Source: Thermoplasmata archaeon
Lineage (GTDB): Archaea; Thermoplasmatota; Thermoplasmata; Thermoplasmatales; Thermoplasmataceae
Reading direction: 5' to 3'
Length of the DNA stretch: 10,977 nt
Assembly: GCA_021792045.1 (NCBI GenBank)
Contig: JAJYVJ010000051.1
Location: 1-10,977 of the forward strand
Shown here one piece after another: positions 1-6,268 of this stretch. Each line of letters starts with the position of its first letter. Within the stretch, counting starts at the first letter, position 1. A model generated the notes under the pieces. It did no database searches, was not told the DNA's origin, and saw only the letters and a program-made list of their open reading frames with translations. Both the position numbers and the translations under genes were made by a program.

Positions 1-331
1 TAAAGGTTTAAATACATTTCTACAAAGCAGTAGCCCTTTAAGATTTATACAGTATCGAAGAAACCTGCGATTGCAGAATGTTAGCCAGGTTTTCAATATA
101 ATATGTACCCCGCGGTTTCGATGACAGGCACATCGCCATTTGCATTGCATGGCTGTCCACACTGTCAATTCCTGCTCTGCTGGCTTATCCTTTTCTTTAT
201 GGCTATCAGCCTCGGAGGGCTTTCTGCTCTGTTATTCGCAGGTTCTGCATTCTCATTTTCGAGGAAGGCATTTACTTTTGCATTTTTCAAACTGCAAATG
301 AACAGCGTATTGATTATTTACCCCGAAGATA
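1..331. other. Left-edge region without a convincing gene
   Basis: I see no gene that can be supported here. Box-A-like runs (TTTAAATAC near 7-15, and TTTATACA near 44-51) could be promoter elements for something outside the window. A minus-strand frame ending at a stop at 165-167 is open back to about 317 and reads as a hydrophilic, Lys/Glu/Asn-rich tail ending in QQSRN. It has no ATG start and no family I recognise, so it may be gene debris. The plus-strand reading over the same stretch looks hydrophobic only because it is the complement of charged codons. The region adjoins a decayed surface-protein remnant, which fits a zone of genome erosion. Confidence 0.5.
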
Positions 332-703
332 TTAGGATATTGTTGCTGTACCGACTTGGATTATTATGTAGTTTGTACCGCTGGACGTTGATGTGTATGC
401 GACCCATATCTTACCGCTTGATGCGCCTATTGGCACCGGAAGGGTTAATGTCTGGACCGACCCAGGGGACATGGTGGACGGAGATGCTGCAACCCAGCCG
501 CTAGTCGTCGAAGGAGTGAAGGGAGTAAGAGAAACCGCATTCCCAAACGTTACAGAAGGCATCACGCCAGAGGGAGGGTAGGCTCAGATACGCATCCAGG
601 TCAATACTAATGTTTGTCCTGCGGCTCCATTATTGGAAATTCCAGCAACTAATCCTGTCGGCGTCCCGCTTGCTAATGATGATGCTTTTTTCACTCTTCT
701 GCA
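332..703 (-). pseudogene. Decayed remnant of an archaeal pilin-like or secreted surface protein
   Basis: Read on the minus strand, one frame stays open from about 703 down to a TAA at 332-334 except for a single in-frame TGA at 584-586. The conceptual product is rich in Ser, Thr, Gly and Ala and low in charge. Before the stop it contains GLVAGISNNGAAGQTLVLT; after it, GASSGKIWVAYTSTSSG and a C-terminal hydrophobic strand ending in VGTATIS. Short beta-strand segments with Ser/Thr linkers and a GKIWVAY-type ending are reminiscent of the C-terminal domains of archaeal type IV pilin-like and other exported surface proteins; this is resemblance, not a firm family match. The N-terminal signal or class III leader is missing: the frame upstream runs into the end of the AlaRS-like gene. 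A 77-aa piece starting at GTG 565 could still be translated. A 62-aa plus-strand ORF (393-581) overlaps it and is less protein-like. Confidence 0.4.
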
Positions 704-747
704 ATGCCATGGAAATCTAACAAATTGTACCAGCATAATCCCAATGC

Positions 748-1989
748 TCATAAAAACATATTTTTTATCGCAGCATCTAGCTTATTAAGAGATTCCACTT
801 TGCCGTATTTTCCGTGGATATATAATTCTACAAACTCATACGTTGGTCTGATAAGCTCTTCGTTGGAAATATTAAGCTTAAGATCAGTAGCGAGTTTTCT
901 GTTATTCTGCCTATATATCTCACTACGCAAAGTATCTCTTATTTTCAATGGGGACAATTCAAGCTGTGTGAATCCGCTCCAAAATGCATAAAAATATGGA
1001 ACCAGTTCTAACCATTTGAATGTTCCTTTATCTGCAGCAAAAAGATCTTTTATCATGCTTCTGACTTTTGTACCGTGTGGTGTATCAGAAGGCAGTATGT
1101 TTGAACCTATCAGCAAAACTAAGGTCCTTGTTCTATCTATGATTGTATAATCACCCATAAACGATTGTAGATATGGGCCAAGCAAATCAAAGTGGCGCTT
1201 ATTTTTGTTTATGCATATGCACAATCTTTCCAATCCGAAACCTATATCACTTACTACCATGCTATCTCTTGTCTTCTGTGGAAATTCATAATGAAAACCG
1301 GCATCGCCTAACTCCATTCCTTTATAATAAAAGAAAATCTGTACTGTAGGCGATTTTCTATCATTCCATTTCACAATTTTTTCCCTTACTTTTAATCTTA
1401 TTTCCTGTAGCCCAAACAATTCATCAATTAGCTTAATCCACAAAAATAAATCTTTTAAATATTCGTCTAAAGTGGGATTGATGTGTTCACTGCATACATT
1501 TATGAAAGAGGTATAGAAACCTGGCAAAGATCCAACCTTAGAAATGGATAGTAGTCGAACAGAGGGCTGAGCTATGAAAATTTTCTTTAATTTTTTATTT
1601 TCTAGACTCATCTCATGAAACAAAAAATCGTCCAGTATCTGAACTCCGGCCATTGTGAATAAACTATCTTCCAAGTTCTTAACTTTAAGATCCTTATTTT
1701 TCGAATGTAGCATGTGTAAAGGTTTTTCTATCGAGTAGCCGGATTTATTAAAAAATAACTCTATCTTCTTATTCAGTTCCTCTATAGATATAAAATGGTT
1801 TGGTTCTCCATCGAATTCTATTGTCGGTTCGCCGCATTTTTCACTGGCACATACCTTATATTTTTTAGTACCGTAGAACAAGCAACTGCAAACTTCACAT
1901 TTTTGTGGGATCCACCCACCTTTTACAAGCTCGACATTTAGAGATTCTAACAGTTTGTCTCTTAAGTCAACTCCTCCGCTACTTTGCAA
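748..1989 (-). CDS. Truncated alanyl-tRNA synthetase-like protein (catalytic plus helical domain only)
   Basis: 413 aa, homologous to the N-terminal half of archaeal AlaRS, a class II enzyme that activates alanine and charges tRNA-Ala. Visible order: a Cys knuckle (C31, C34, C47, C52), as at the start of archaeal AlaRS; the fold start around FFNKSGYSIEKP (79-90); a motif-2-like stretch IAQPSVRLLSISKVG (139-153, R145); motif 3 DIGFGLERL (248-256, R255); then helices including DRTRTLVLLIGSNILPSD (285-302), matching the AlaRS DHTRAL...GALPSN segment. The protein stops there: the editing domain and C-Ala domain of the roughly 900-aa archaeal enzyme are absent. The RHxTxFEM part of motif 2 is replaced by GFYTSFINV (157-165), and the Gly-rich WAGGGN loop by KWNDRKSP (207-214), so ordinary alanylation is doubtful. 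The only in-frame start is TTG at 1989; upstream there is a TAG at 1999-2001. It follows serS by 23 bp on the same strand and is probably co-transcribed with it. Confidence 0.85.
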   Translation of the reverse strand: MQSSGGVDLRDKLLESLNVELVKGGWIPQKCEVCSCLFYGTKKYKVCASEKCGEPTIEFDGEPNHFISIEELNKKIELFFNKSGYSIEKPLHMLHSKNKDLKVKNLEDSLFTMAGVQILDDFLFHEMSLENKKLKKIFIAQPSVRLLSISKVGSLPGFYTSFINVCSEHINPTLDEYLKDLFLWIKLIDELFGLQEIRLKVREKIVKWNDRKSPTVQIFFYYKGMELGDAGFHYEFPQKTRDSMVVSDIGFGLERLCICINKNKRHFDLLGPYLQSFMGDYTIIDRTRTLVLLIGSNILPSDTPHGTKVRSMIKDLFAADKGTFKWLELVPYFYAFWSGFTQLELSPLKIRDTLRSEIYRQNNRKLATDLKLNISNEELIRPTYEFVELYIHGKYGKVESLNKLDAAIKNMFL

Positions 1990-2012
1990 TCTATCTACCT
2001 ATCAATAGGACA

Positions 2013-3422
2013 TTATTTTCTTGGTTTTATTTCGTCTATACCAATCATGTCGGCAAGGACTTTAGGTATGTGTATGATTCCGTCTTCTCCAAGGTTATTT
2101 TCCAGCATGCAGGCAAGAGTTCTCTCAACTGGAACCATAGTTCCATATAGGGTATGAACAAGAGCTGGAGTTTGTTGTCCTTTAGGCAGGTATTTTACAT
2201 TCATCCTTGAAGCCTGCCATGATCCAACAGTTGCATGACTTCCAAGTTCACCAAACCTGTTTTGACCAGGGAACCAGCCTTCAACATCAACATGTAATAT
2301 TGCTTTCTTGTCCATGTCCCAGGTTGGCAGATAAATTGCACGCACCGGTATATTCAGGCTAAGAAGCAATGCTGCTTGATTATTAATTACGCGATTAAGT
2401 TCATCTTCAATCTGGTTTGGTGCAGCTATTATATACTGCTCAACCTTGTTGAAATGATGGTTTCTGTATATTCCTTTTGTATCTTTACCATGTGCGCCAG
2501 CCTCCTTTCTGAATGCGGTGCTAAAGCCACAATATCTCAATGGGAGTTCGGCTTCTGGTATAACCTTTCCTGAATTAAATGCAGCTATCGGATGCTCTGC
2601 CGTTGGTATAAGATATAGATCTTCTCCTTCTACTTTGTAAAGCATTTCTTCAAAAGCGTCCAAGGTTGTTGCCTTCGCTTCTACTTCTCTTTTAACAAGA
2701 TACGGTGGCGTTATAGGGTTGAAGCCGCTCTGCTGAAGGATCTTCATCGAATGCAATGATAAAGCAAGATCAAGCAGTGAAAGCTCATTCAACTTATAGT
2801 AGAACCTAGCACCTGAGAACTCAGCTCCTCTTTCTTCATTTACAAGGCCGTATTCTTTTATGATATCGTACTGTGTTTTTGCAGTTCTCACCTGCGTGAA
2901 TTCGACACCAGGATATTGTTCCTCAAAATCAGCGACTCTTGATGCCTCGACTCTCGGCCTTCCAACTACAATAATTGGCTTCACAACATCTAGAGGTTGG
3001 AGCGGATCAATTATGTTAGGCAGAGCCAGAAGCAGCAATTCTCTCTTCTCATCAAGCTCCTTCGTGCATTTTTCCAGATCAATCATGCTCTTATCCAATG
3101 CCCTGGCCTGTTCAAGCAACTCCGAATCTCCACGTTTGGCATTTATTGCTATAGACAGCTTGTTTTTCTGAGATCTCGATTCGTTTAGTTTTACTATAGA
3201 TTCTCTCCACTCTTTATCAGTCTTAACAAAATCTCTTAGTAAAGATTCATCAATCTTCCTTTTCCTGAAAGAATCTTCTAATGGAGACATGTCCTTTCTA
3301 AGGGCATGCATGTCCATGCTACTGCCAATCGGCAGTACGGATACAGTTACCTTTGGAATTATACTGGCTTTTTGATCCTCCACAGTATCACTTTTATCTG
3401 ATTTCCTAGTTACGGCTTGCAT
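2013..3422 (-). CDS. serS: Seryl-tRNA synthetase (standard archaeal/bacterial-type SerRS)
   Basis: Class II synthetase that activates serine and charges tRNA-Ser (and tRNA-Sec where present). The N-terminal coiled-coil tRNA-binding arm covers about residues 60-135; the catalytic domain follows. Seen: LIPTAEH (271-277, the TxE serine-binding motif), motif 2 FRKEAGAHGKDTKGIYR (304-320), FNKVEQ (324-329) with the conserved Glu, and motif 3 HTLYGTMVPVERTLACMLEN (423-442, R434). The long methanogen-type zinc SerRS is excluded. Length from ATG 3422 is 469 aa, about 35 longer than usual. The family normally starts near MLDMKxIR, which matches MDMHALRKD at residue 36 (ATG at 3317), so a 434-aa product is possible. 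TATA-like sequences upstream (3468-3480 and about 3451-3460, minus strand) fit a start near 3422 better. The usual Asn of the motif-3 HTLN segment is Tyr here. Either the housekeeping enzyme or a paralog. Confidence 0.9.
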   Translation of the reverse strand: MQAVTRKSDKSDTVEDQKASIIPKVTVSVLPIGSSMDMHALRKDMSPLEDSFRKRKIDESLLRDFVKTDKEWRESIVKLNESRSQKNKLSIAINAKRGDSELLEQARALDKSMIDLEKCTKELDEKRELLLLALPNIIDPLQPLDVVKPIIVVGRPRVEASRVADFEEQYPGVEFTQVRTAKTQYDIIKEYGLVNEERGAEFSGARFYYKLNELSLLDLALSLHSMKILQQSGFNPITPPYLVKREVEAKATTLDAFEEMLYKVEGEDLYLIPTAEHPIAAFNSGKVIPEAELPLRYCGFSTAFRKEAGAHGKDTKGIYRNHHFNKVEQYIIAAPNQIEDELNRVINNQAALLLSLNIPVRAIYLPTWDMDKKAILHVDVEGWFPGQNRFGELGSHATVGSWQASRMNVKYLPKGQQTPALVHTLYGTMVPVERTLACMLENNLGEDGIIHIPKVLADMIGIDEIKPRK

Positions 3423-3483
3423 ATATTCACTTTTATATTAAAGTTGCAGATAATTTAAGTTTTTTTAGATATTTATATATTAC
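3423..3483 (-). promoter_or_regulatory. Promoter region of serS and the AlaRS-like gene
   Basis: Minus-strand TATA-like elements lie at 3468-3480 (TAATATATAAATA) and 3451-3460 (AAACTTAAAT), plus a nearer one at about 3431-3440. The middle one would place transcription start close to the ATG at 3422, giving a leaderless or nearly leaderless mRNA, as is common in archaea. The insertion-sequence target duplication begins only 4 bp from the distal element, so the element lies directly upstream of this promoter. An 8-mer AATATGCA at the start codon (3418-3425) equals one arm of the palindrome in front of the MAT gene; this may be chance. Confidence 0.5.
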
Positions 3484-3492
3484 CACATGGTT
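3484..3492. repeat. Target-site duplication, left copy (CACATGGTT)
   Basis: The 9-bp sequence CACATGGTT directly precedes the left terminal inverted repeat and is repeated exactly at 4909-4917 directly after the right one. An exact duplication marks a recent or well-preserved insertion. Confidence 0.9.
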
Positions 3493-3509
3493 GGCTTTGG
3501 GACAATATT
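3493..3509. repeat. Left terminal inverted repeat of the insertion sequence
   Basis: GGCTTTGGGACAATATT pairs perfectly over 17 bp with 4892-4908. It is the presumed transposase-binding and cleavage end, directly abutting the 9-bp target duplication. Confidence 0.92.
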
Positions 3510-3512
3510 CCG

Positions 3513-3683
3513 CTACTTCTTTAGTATGACAACGTAGGCGCGTTTGCCGATATACCTTTTTGGCGCATCGACTTTCGCAGAATTTCCAAATTTTGTTATA
3601 ATCTTTTCATAAAACGTTTCTACTTGATCGTCCAATCTGATTGTTCTCTTACCCATTGCCAATCTGCGCGTACTCTTAGTCAT
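3513..3683 (-). CDS. Small DUF2080-like transposon-encoded protein (56 aa)
   Basis: A short ORF from ATG (3681-3683) to TAG (3513-3515). The protein is basic (starts MTKSTRRLAMGKRTIRLDD) and its C-terminal half has KFGNSAKVDAPKRYIGKR followed by a beta-strand AYVVILKK. The pattern GNSxxVxxPKxYIGKxxxVVI is that of the archaeal DUF2080 family (putative transposon-encoded protein, COG3466, named after ISA1214), which I recognise from this pattern. The fold resembles a short swapped-hairpin DNA-binding strand unit of AbrB style, so DNA binding or transposition control is a reasonable inference; no activity is known to me. It is transcribed divergently from the transposase, lies wholly inside the element, and its stop is 4 bp inside the left inverted repeat. 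Confidence 0.72.
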   Translation of the reverse strand: MTKSTRRLAMGKRTIRLDDQVETFYEKIITKFGNSAKVDAPKRYIGKRAYVVILKK

Positions 3684-3735
3684 AGAATCACTTTATTATC
3701 ATAATACTTCTTTTTATTTGATAGTGTATATATCC

Positions 3736-3783
3736 ATGGATATCCTTATATACCTTCCGATTATATATACTATCGGTGTTATC
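3736..3783 (+). promoter_or_regulatory. Promoter region of the transposase gene
   Basis: Two TATA-like runs, CTTATATAC (3745-3753) and TTATATATAC (3761-3770), lie upstream of the ATG at 3784. They support a start at 3784 rather than at the in-frame ATG at 3736 or TTG at 3718, since those codons would lie before or within the promoter. No Shine-Dalgarno sequence is evident. The same 100-bp gap must also drive the divergent DUF2080-like ORF. Confidence 0.45.
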
Positions 3784-4893
3784 ATGACCATAAATATCGG
3801 AGAGGGGATGAGGAGACTCTGGAGCAGAGACCTTCAGAATATAGTATCTGCAGTCAGAAGTGGTACGTTCGAGTACAAAGAAAAAGAAGGAAAACTGATA
3901 GATTGGAGCAAATATGATGCGGCGCAAGTCAATGAAATTACTGACATACTGCAGATGATAAACGATGCTGTCGATGCTGCATATGGAAGGGTAATATCGA
4001 GAGAACCTAAGAAAAAGAGGCCGCCAGGAAAGCCGCTGATACCTGCAGATGATATCGCAAAGATAATGCTGCTCCAGTGTTACTTTGGTTTTTCGAACAG
4101 GGTTTCTGCCGGTTTTCTGAAAATATTCACAGCGATCAAATTTTCCAAAAGCTTCAGTTACAAGACGGTGGAAAGGGGATATGATCCGGACCGCACCAAA
4201 CCCATTTTTGATGAGGTATTCCGACTTACAAATGAGTGGAGTAATTTCAATGGGGATATGACAGGTTTCGACGGAACTGGTGACCCAAACACCATTAAAA
4301 TCAACTATGAGAACAAACGTTCTGAACAGAGGGCAAAAATAAAACGGACAAATGGTGCATGGCCAAGCAAGAAGCACGACTTCCAGTATTCAGTAATAGG
4401 CGCAGGAATGTACACAAAAATAATCTCAGGTTTTTCATCTACTGATAATCATCATATTGGTGAACTATCCCAATTTCCAAACTCGATGCGTCAAACGCAT
4501 TTGAATATCCCAAACCTTGCGATAGTCGTAGGCGATACGTTGTACGCATGCAGGTCTGTTTGCAAACAGGTCAGCAATTATGGCGCTGCATTGTATTCGC
4601 TACCGAAATCCAATTGTACTTTAAAGAGTTATGGCGTGAGGGATTGGAAAAGAATGGTATACGGGTTGATATTGGATCCTCAGGGATTTCTGGAAATATT
4701 TCACAATCGTTCGATATCGGAAACCGTAAACTCCATGATGAAAAGAAGAGAGCCAATTCCAATAAGGAAGAGAATCCCATGGCGAAAAGACGTGGAAGAG
4801 TTTCTGAAAGTCAACATCCACAATCTGCGTCAGTCCTGTTATCTGTCATATCTTGCACCCACCACGACTAGGATACCGCTTCATGGTGGGTAA
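3784..4893 (+). CDS. DDE transposase of the insertion sequence
   Basis: 369 aa from ATG 3784; in-frame starts further upstream (3736, 3718) fall in a TATA-rich stretch and would add an unlikely hydrophobic leader. It catalyses strand transfer of its own element. An N-terminal basic/helical DNA-binding part includes the Lys/Arg/Pro-rich stretch KKKRPPGKP (77-85). The catalytic RNase-H-like core shows a plausible DDE triad: D163 in GFDGTGD, D251 in IVVGDTLYA, and E313 in RSISETVNSMMKRR, where the Glu followed by Asn and basic residues is typical of IS4-superfamily enzymes. The C-terminus FLKVNIHNLRQ (340-350) resembles the usual final helix of such transposases. The stop codon TAA (4891-4893) overlaps the right inverted repeat by two bases. 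No internal stop or frameshift, so it is probably functional. Confidence 0.9.
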   Translation: MTINIGEGMRRLWSRDLQNIVSAVRSGTFEYKEKEGKLIDWSKYDAAQVNEITDILQMINDAVDAAYGRVISREPKKKRPPGKPLIPADDIAKIMLLQCYFGFSNRVSAGFLKIFTAIKFSKSFSYKTVERGYDPDRTKPIFDEVFRLTNEWSNFNGDMTGFDGTGDPNTIKINYENKRSEQRAKIKRTNGAWPSKKHDFQYSVIGAGMYTKIISGFSSTDNHHIGELSQFPNSMRQTHLNIPNLAIVVGDTLYACRSVCKQVSNYGAALYSLPKSNCTLKSYGVRDWKRMVYGLILDPQGFLEIFHNRSISETVNSMMKRREPIPIRKRIPWRKDVEEFLKVNIHNLRQSCYLSYLAPTTTRIPLHGG

Positions 4894-4908
4894 TATTGTC
4901 CCAAAGCC
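4892..4908. repeat. Right terminal inverted repeat of the insertion sequence
   Basis: AATATTGTCCCAAAGCC is the exact reverse complement of the left end at 3493-3509. It overlaps the last two bases of the transposase stop codon and is followed directly by the 9-bp target duplication. Confidence 0.92.
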
Positions 4909-4917
4909 CACATGGTT
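4909..4917. repeat. Target-site duplication, right copy (CACATGGTT)
   Basis: Exact copy of 3484-3492, immediately outside the right inverted repeat. It marks the original insertion point between the divergent serS and MAT genes. Confidence 0.9.
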
Positions 4918-4959
4918 TTTATATGTATTCTGCACATAGAACAAAAGTTTTAAGGTATG

Positions 4960-5006
4960 TAATATGCAGGCTGTGCATATTATACATCTTTATACATCTT
5001 TGATGT
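4960..5006 (+). promoter_or_regulatory. MAT promoter with a 9-bp-arm palindrome and tandem TATA-containing repeat
   Basis: TAATATGCA (4960-4968) and TGCATATTA (4974-4982) form perfect 9-bp inverted arms around GGCTG. The right arm runs into two exact tandem copies of TATACATCTT (4981-4990 and 4991-5000), each holding a TATA-like core. The second copy is also half of a small inverted repeat, ACATC-TTT-GATGT (4994-5006). The first tandem copy is about 25-30 bp before the ATG at 5013, the right distance for an archaeal box A of a near-leaderless mRNA. A dyad overlapping box A is a typical place for a dimeric archaeal repressor; the regulator is unknown. Confidence 0.5.
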
Positions 5007-5012
5007 GTTACC

Positions 5013-6242
5013 ATGGATATCTCTATAAGCACCATAAATACTATGAATGAAGCTCAGACAAGAGAAGTGGTTGAAAGAAAAGGAAAAGGCCACCCGGATA
5101 CATTAGCCGATGGGTTAGGAGAAGAACTTTCACGTGTTTATTCTAAATATACACTTAAGAAATTTGGTTATATACTACACCATGATTTCGACAAGGTAGG
5201 TATATTAGGTGGGAGATCACAAGTAAAGTTTGGGGAAGGAACGTTAGCAAAACCAATAACTTTACTGATAAATTGTAGAGCGTCGTATTCTTTTGGAAAT
5301 GAGGAGATTCCATTAGAGGATTTATTGAAAGATGCTGCAAGAAAATTTATTTTTACAAGATACCCTATGCTAAAAAAAGATGACGTAACAATAATCTATA
5401 ACGTAAATCCAAGTAGCAGCCCTGGAAATGTAAATAGTTCTTCTAAAGGAGGTGCTAGAAAATATTGGTTTAACCCGAGAGGTCCAGAAGACCTTCCAGA
5501 AGTTTCAAAGCTTAACTCTAATGATAGTGTAATAGCGTGTGGGTACGCACCCTTGAGCATAGCTGAAAGAATATGTTTGGAAGTTGAACAGTATCTTAAC
5601 TCAGATTCCTACAAGCAAAAGAACAAATGGTGTGGTACAGATATAAAACTTCAAGTAACCAAAGAAAAAAATAAAGCGGGCGTCACAATATGCGTACCGC
5701 AGCTTGCAGAGTACATAGAGGACATTGACCAATATGTTAACAATGTGGCTAAGGTGAAGCAGGACATAAGAGATTACGTTAGCAAAAATATTTCTCAAGA
5801 GCTTGACTTCGAAGTTAATGTGAATACAAGAGACAATATTCAAGTACCAGAACTTTACCTTACTGCAATTGGCTCGTCTATAGAGAGCGGAGATATAGGA
5901 ATGGTAGGTAGAGGAAACAGGGTAAACGGACTTATAACACCAAATAGACCTATGAGTATAGAAGCACCGTACGGTAAAAATCCAGTGTACCATGTAGGAA
6001 AGCTTTATTCTGTAGCATCGCACATGGTCGCAAGAAAAATATATGAGGCAACTGGTGGATATTGTGAGGTTTTCATGCTCAGTCAATCCGGAAGAGCAGT
6101 AAAAGATCCTTGGAAAGTTATGATTAAGAGCGGCGTTGATGGCAAGGATGCAGTAATAAAAAGGATTATTAACCAGGAGATAGAGGAAATCAATGATATA
6201 ACAATGCAAATAATAGAAGGCAAAATAGACATCGTTGTATAA
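5013..6242 (+). CDS. mat: Divergent archaeal-type S-adenosylmethionine synthetase (MAT)
   Basis: 409 aa, the usual length of the archaeal MAT family, which makes S-adenosylmethionine from methionine and ATP and is only distantly related to bacterial MetK. Seen: [11 protein letters not shown] (20-30), LHHDFDK (55-61), [12 protein letters not shown] (65-76), GYAPLS (177-182), [18 protein letters not shown] (298-315) and [14 protein letters not shown] (321-334). Several near-invariant spots differ: the usual ANDTS before GYAP reads SNDSV (169-173), the GDDGSVGRGNR block reads [11 protein letters not shown], and LEAAAGKNP reads [10 protein letters not shown] Ser/Asn-rich insertion (133-146) precedes GYAP. 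The gene is visibly AT-rich. It could be the cell's MAT or a cluster-specific paralog with altered substrate use; the changes favour a paralog but do not prove it. It converges on the hydrolase gene with 14 bp between stops. Confidence 0.88.
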   Translation: MDISISTINTMNEAQTREVVERKGKGHPDTLADGLGEELSRVYSKYTLKKFGYILHHDFDKVGILGGRSQVKFGEGTLAKPITLLINCRASYSFGNEEIPLEDLLKDAARKFIFTRYPMLKKDDVTIIYNVNPSSSPGNVNSSSKGGARKYWFNPRGPEDLPEVSKLNSNDSVIACGYAPLSIAERICLEVEQYLNSDSYKQKNKWCGTDIKLQVTKEKNKAGVTICVPQLAEYIEDIDQYVNNVAKVKQDIRDYVSKNISQELDFEVNVNTRDNIQVPELYLTAIGSSIESGDIGMVGRGNRVNGLITPNRPMSIEAPYGKNPVYHVGKLYSVASHMVARKIYEATGGYCEVFMLSQSGRAVKDPWKVMIKSGVDGKDAVIKRIINQEIEEINDITMQIIEGKIDIVV

Positions 6243-6268
6243 TTGACAAATCGTAATTAGTCAAGAAT
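6243..6268. terminator. Short convergent intergenic region, possible weak terminator
   Basis: Between and just over the converging stops of the MAT (6242) and hydrolase (6257) genes, TTGAC and GTCAA form a short 5-bp inverted repeat with a 12-base A/T-rich loop. It is too weak to be a confident terminator and T-runs are short on both strands. Confidence 0.2.

Larger units (their letters stand above)
3493..4908 (+). mobile_element. Complete insertion sequence, ISA1214-like, 1,416 bp
   Basis: Both ends are defined by 17-bp perfect inverted repeats: GGCTTTGGGACAATATT at 3493-3509 and its reverse complement at 4892-4908. A 9-bp direct duplication CACATGGTT flanks them. It carries a DDE transposase on the plus strand and a small divergent DUF2080-like ORF on the minus strand. 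A long transposase plus a short accessory ORF is what I recall for the archaeal ISA1214 group; the family name is from memory and should be treated as probable. The element splits the intergenic region between serS (minus) and the MAT gene (plus). Removing it restores a 165-bp divergent intergenic region with one copy of the 9-mer. No frameshift is visible in the transposase, so it may be active. Confidence 0.92.

Noticed and set aside
103..504. Plus-strand 133-aa ORF with a membrane-like segment
   Set aside because: Its hydrophobic stretch is the complement of Lys/Glu-rich codons on the minus strand, and it overlaps the better minus-strand surface-protein remnant. No family is recognisable.
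393..581. Plus-strand 62-aa ORF, readable past its TAG to about 690
   Set aside because: Reads plausibly as protein but is antisense to the Ser/Thr-rich minus-strand frame, which has more convincing composition and ending. It cannot be fully excluded.
3688..4377. Minus-strand 229-aa ORF
   Set aside because: Antisense shadow of the transposase; Cys/Tyr/Phe-rich composition with no motif.
5601..6209. Minus-strand 202-aa ORF
   Set aside because: Antisense to the conserved 3' half of the MAT gene; residue composition typical of a shadow frame.
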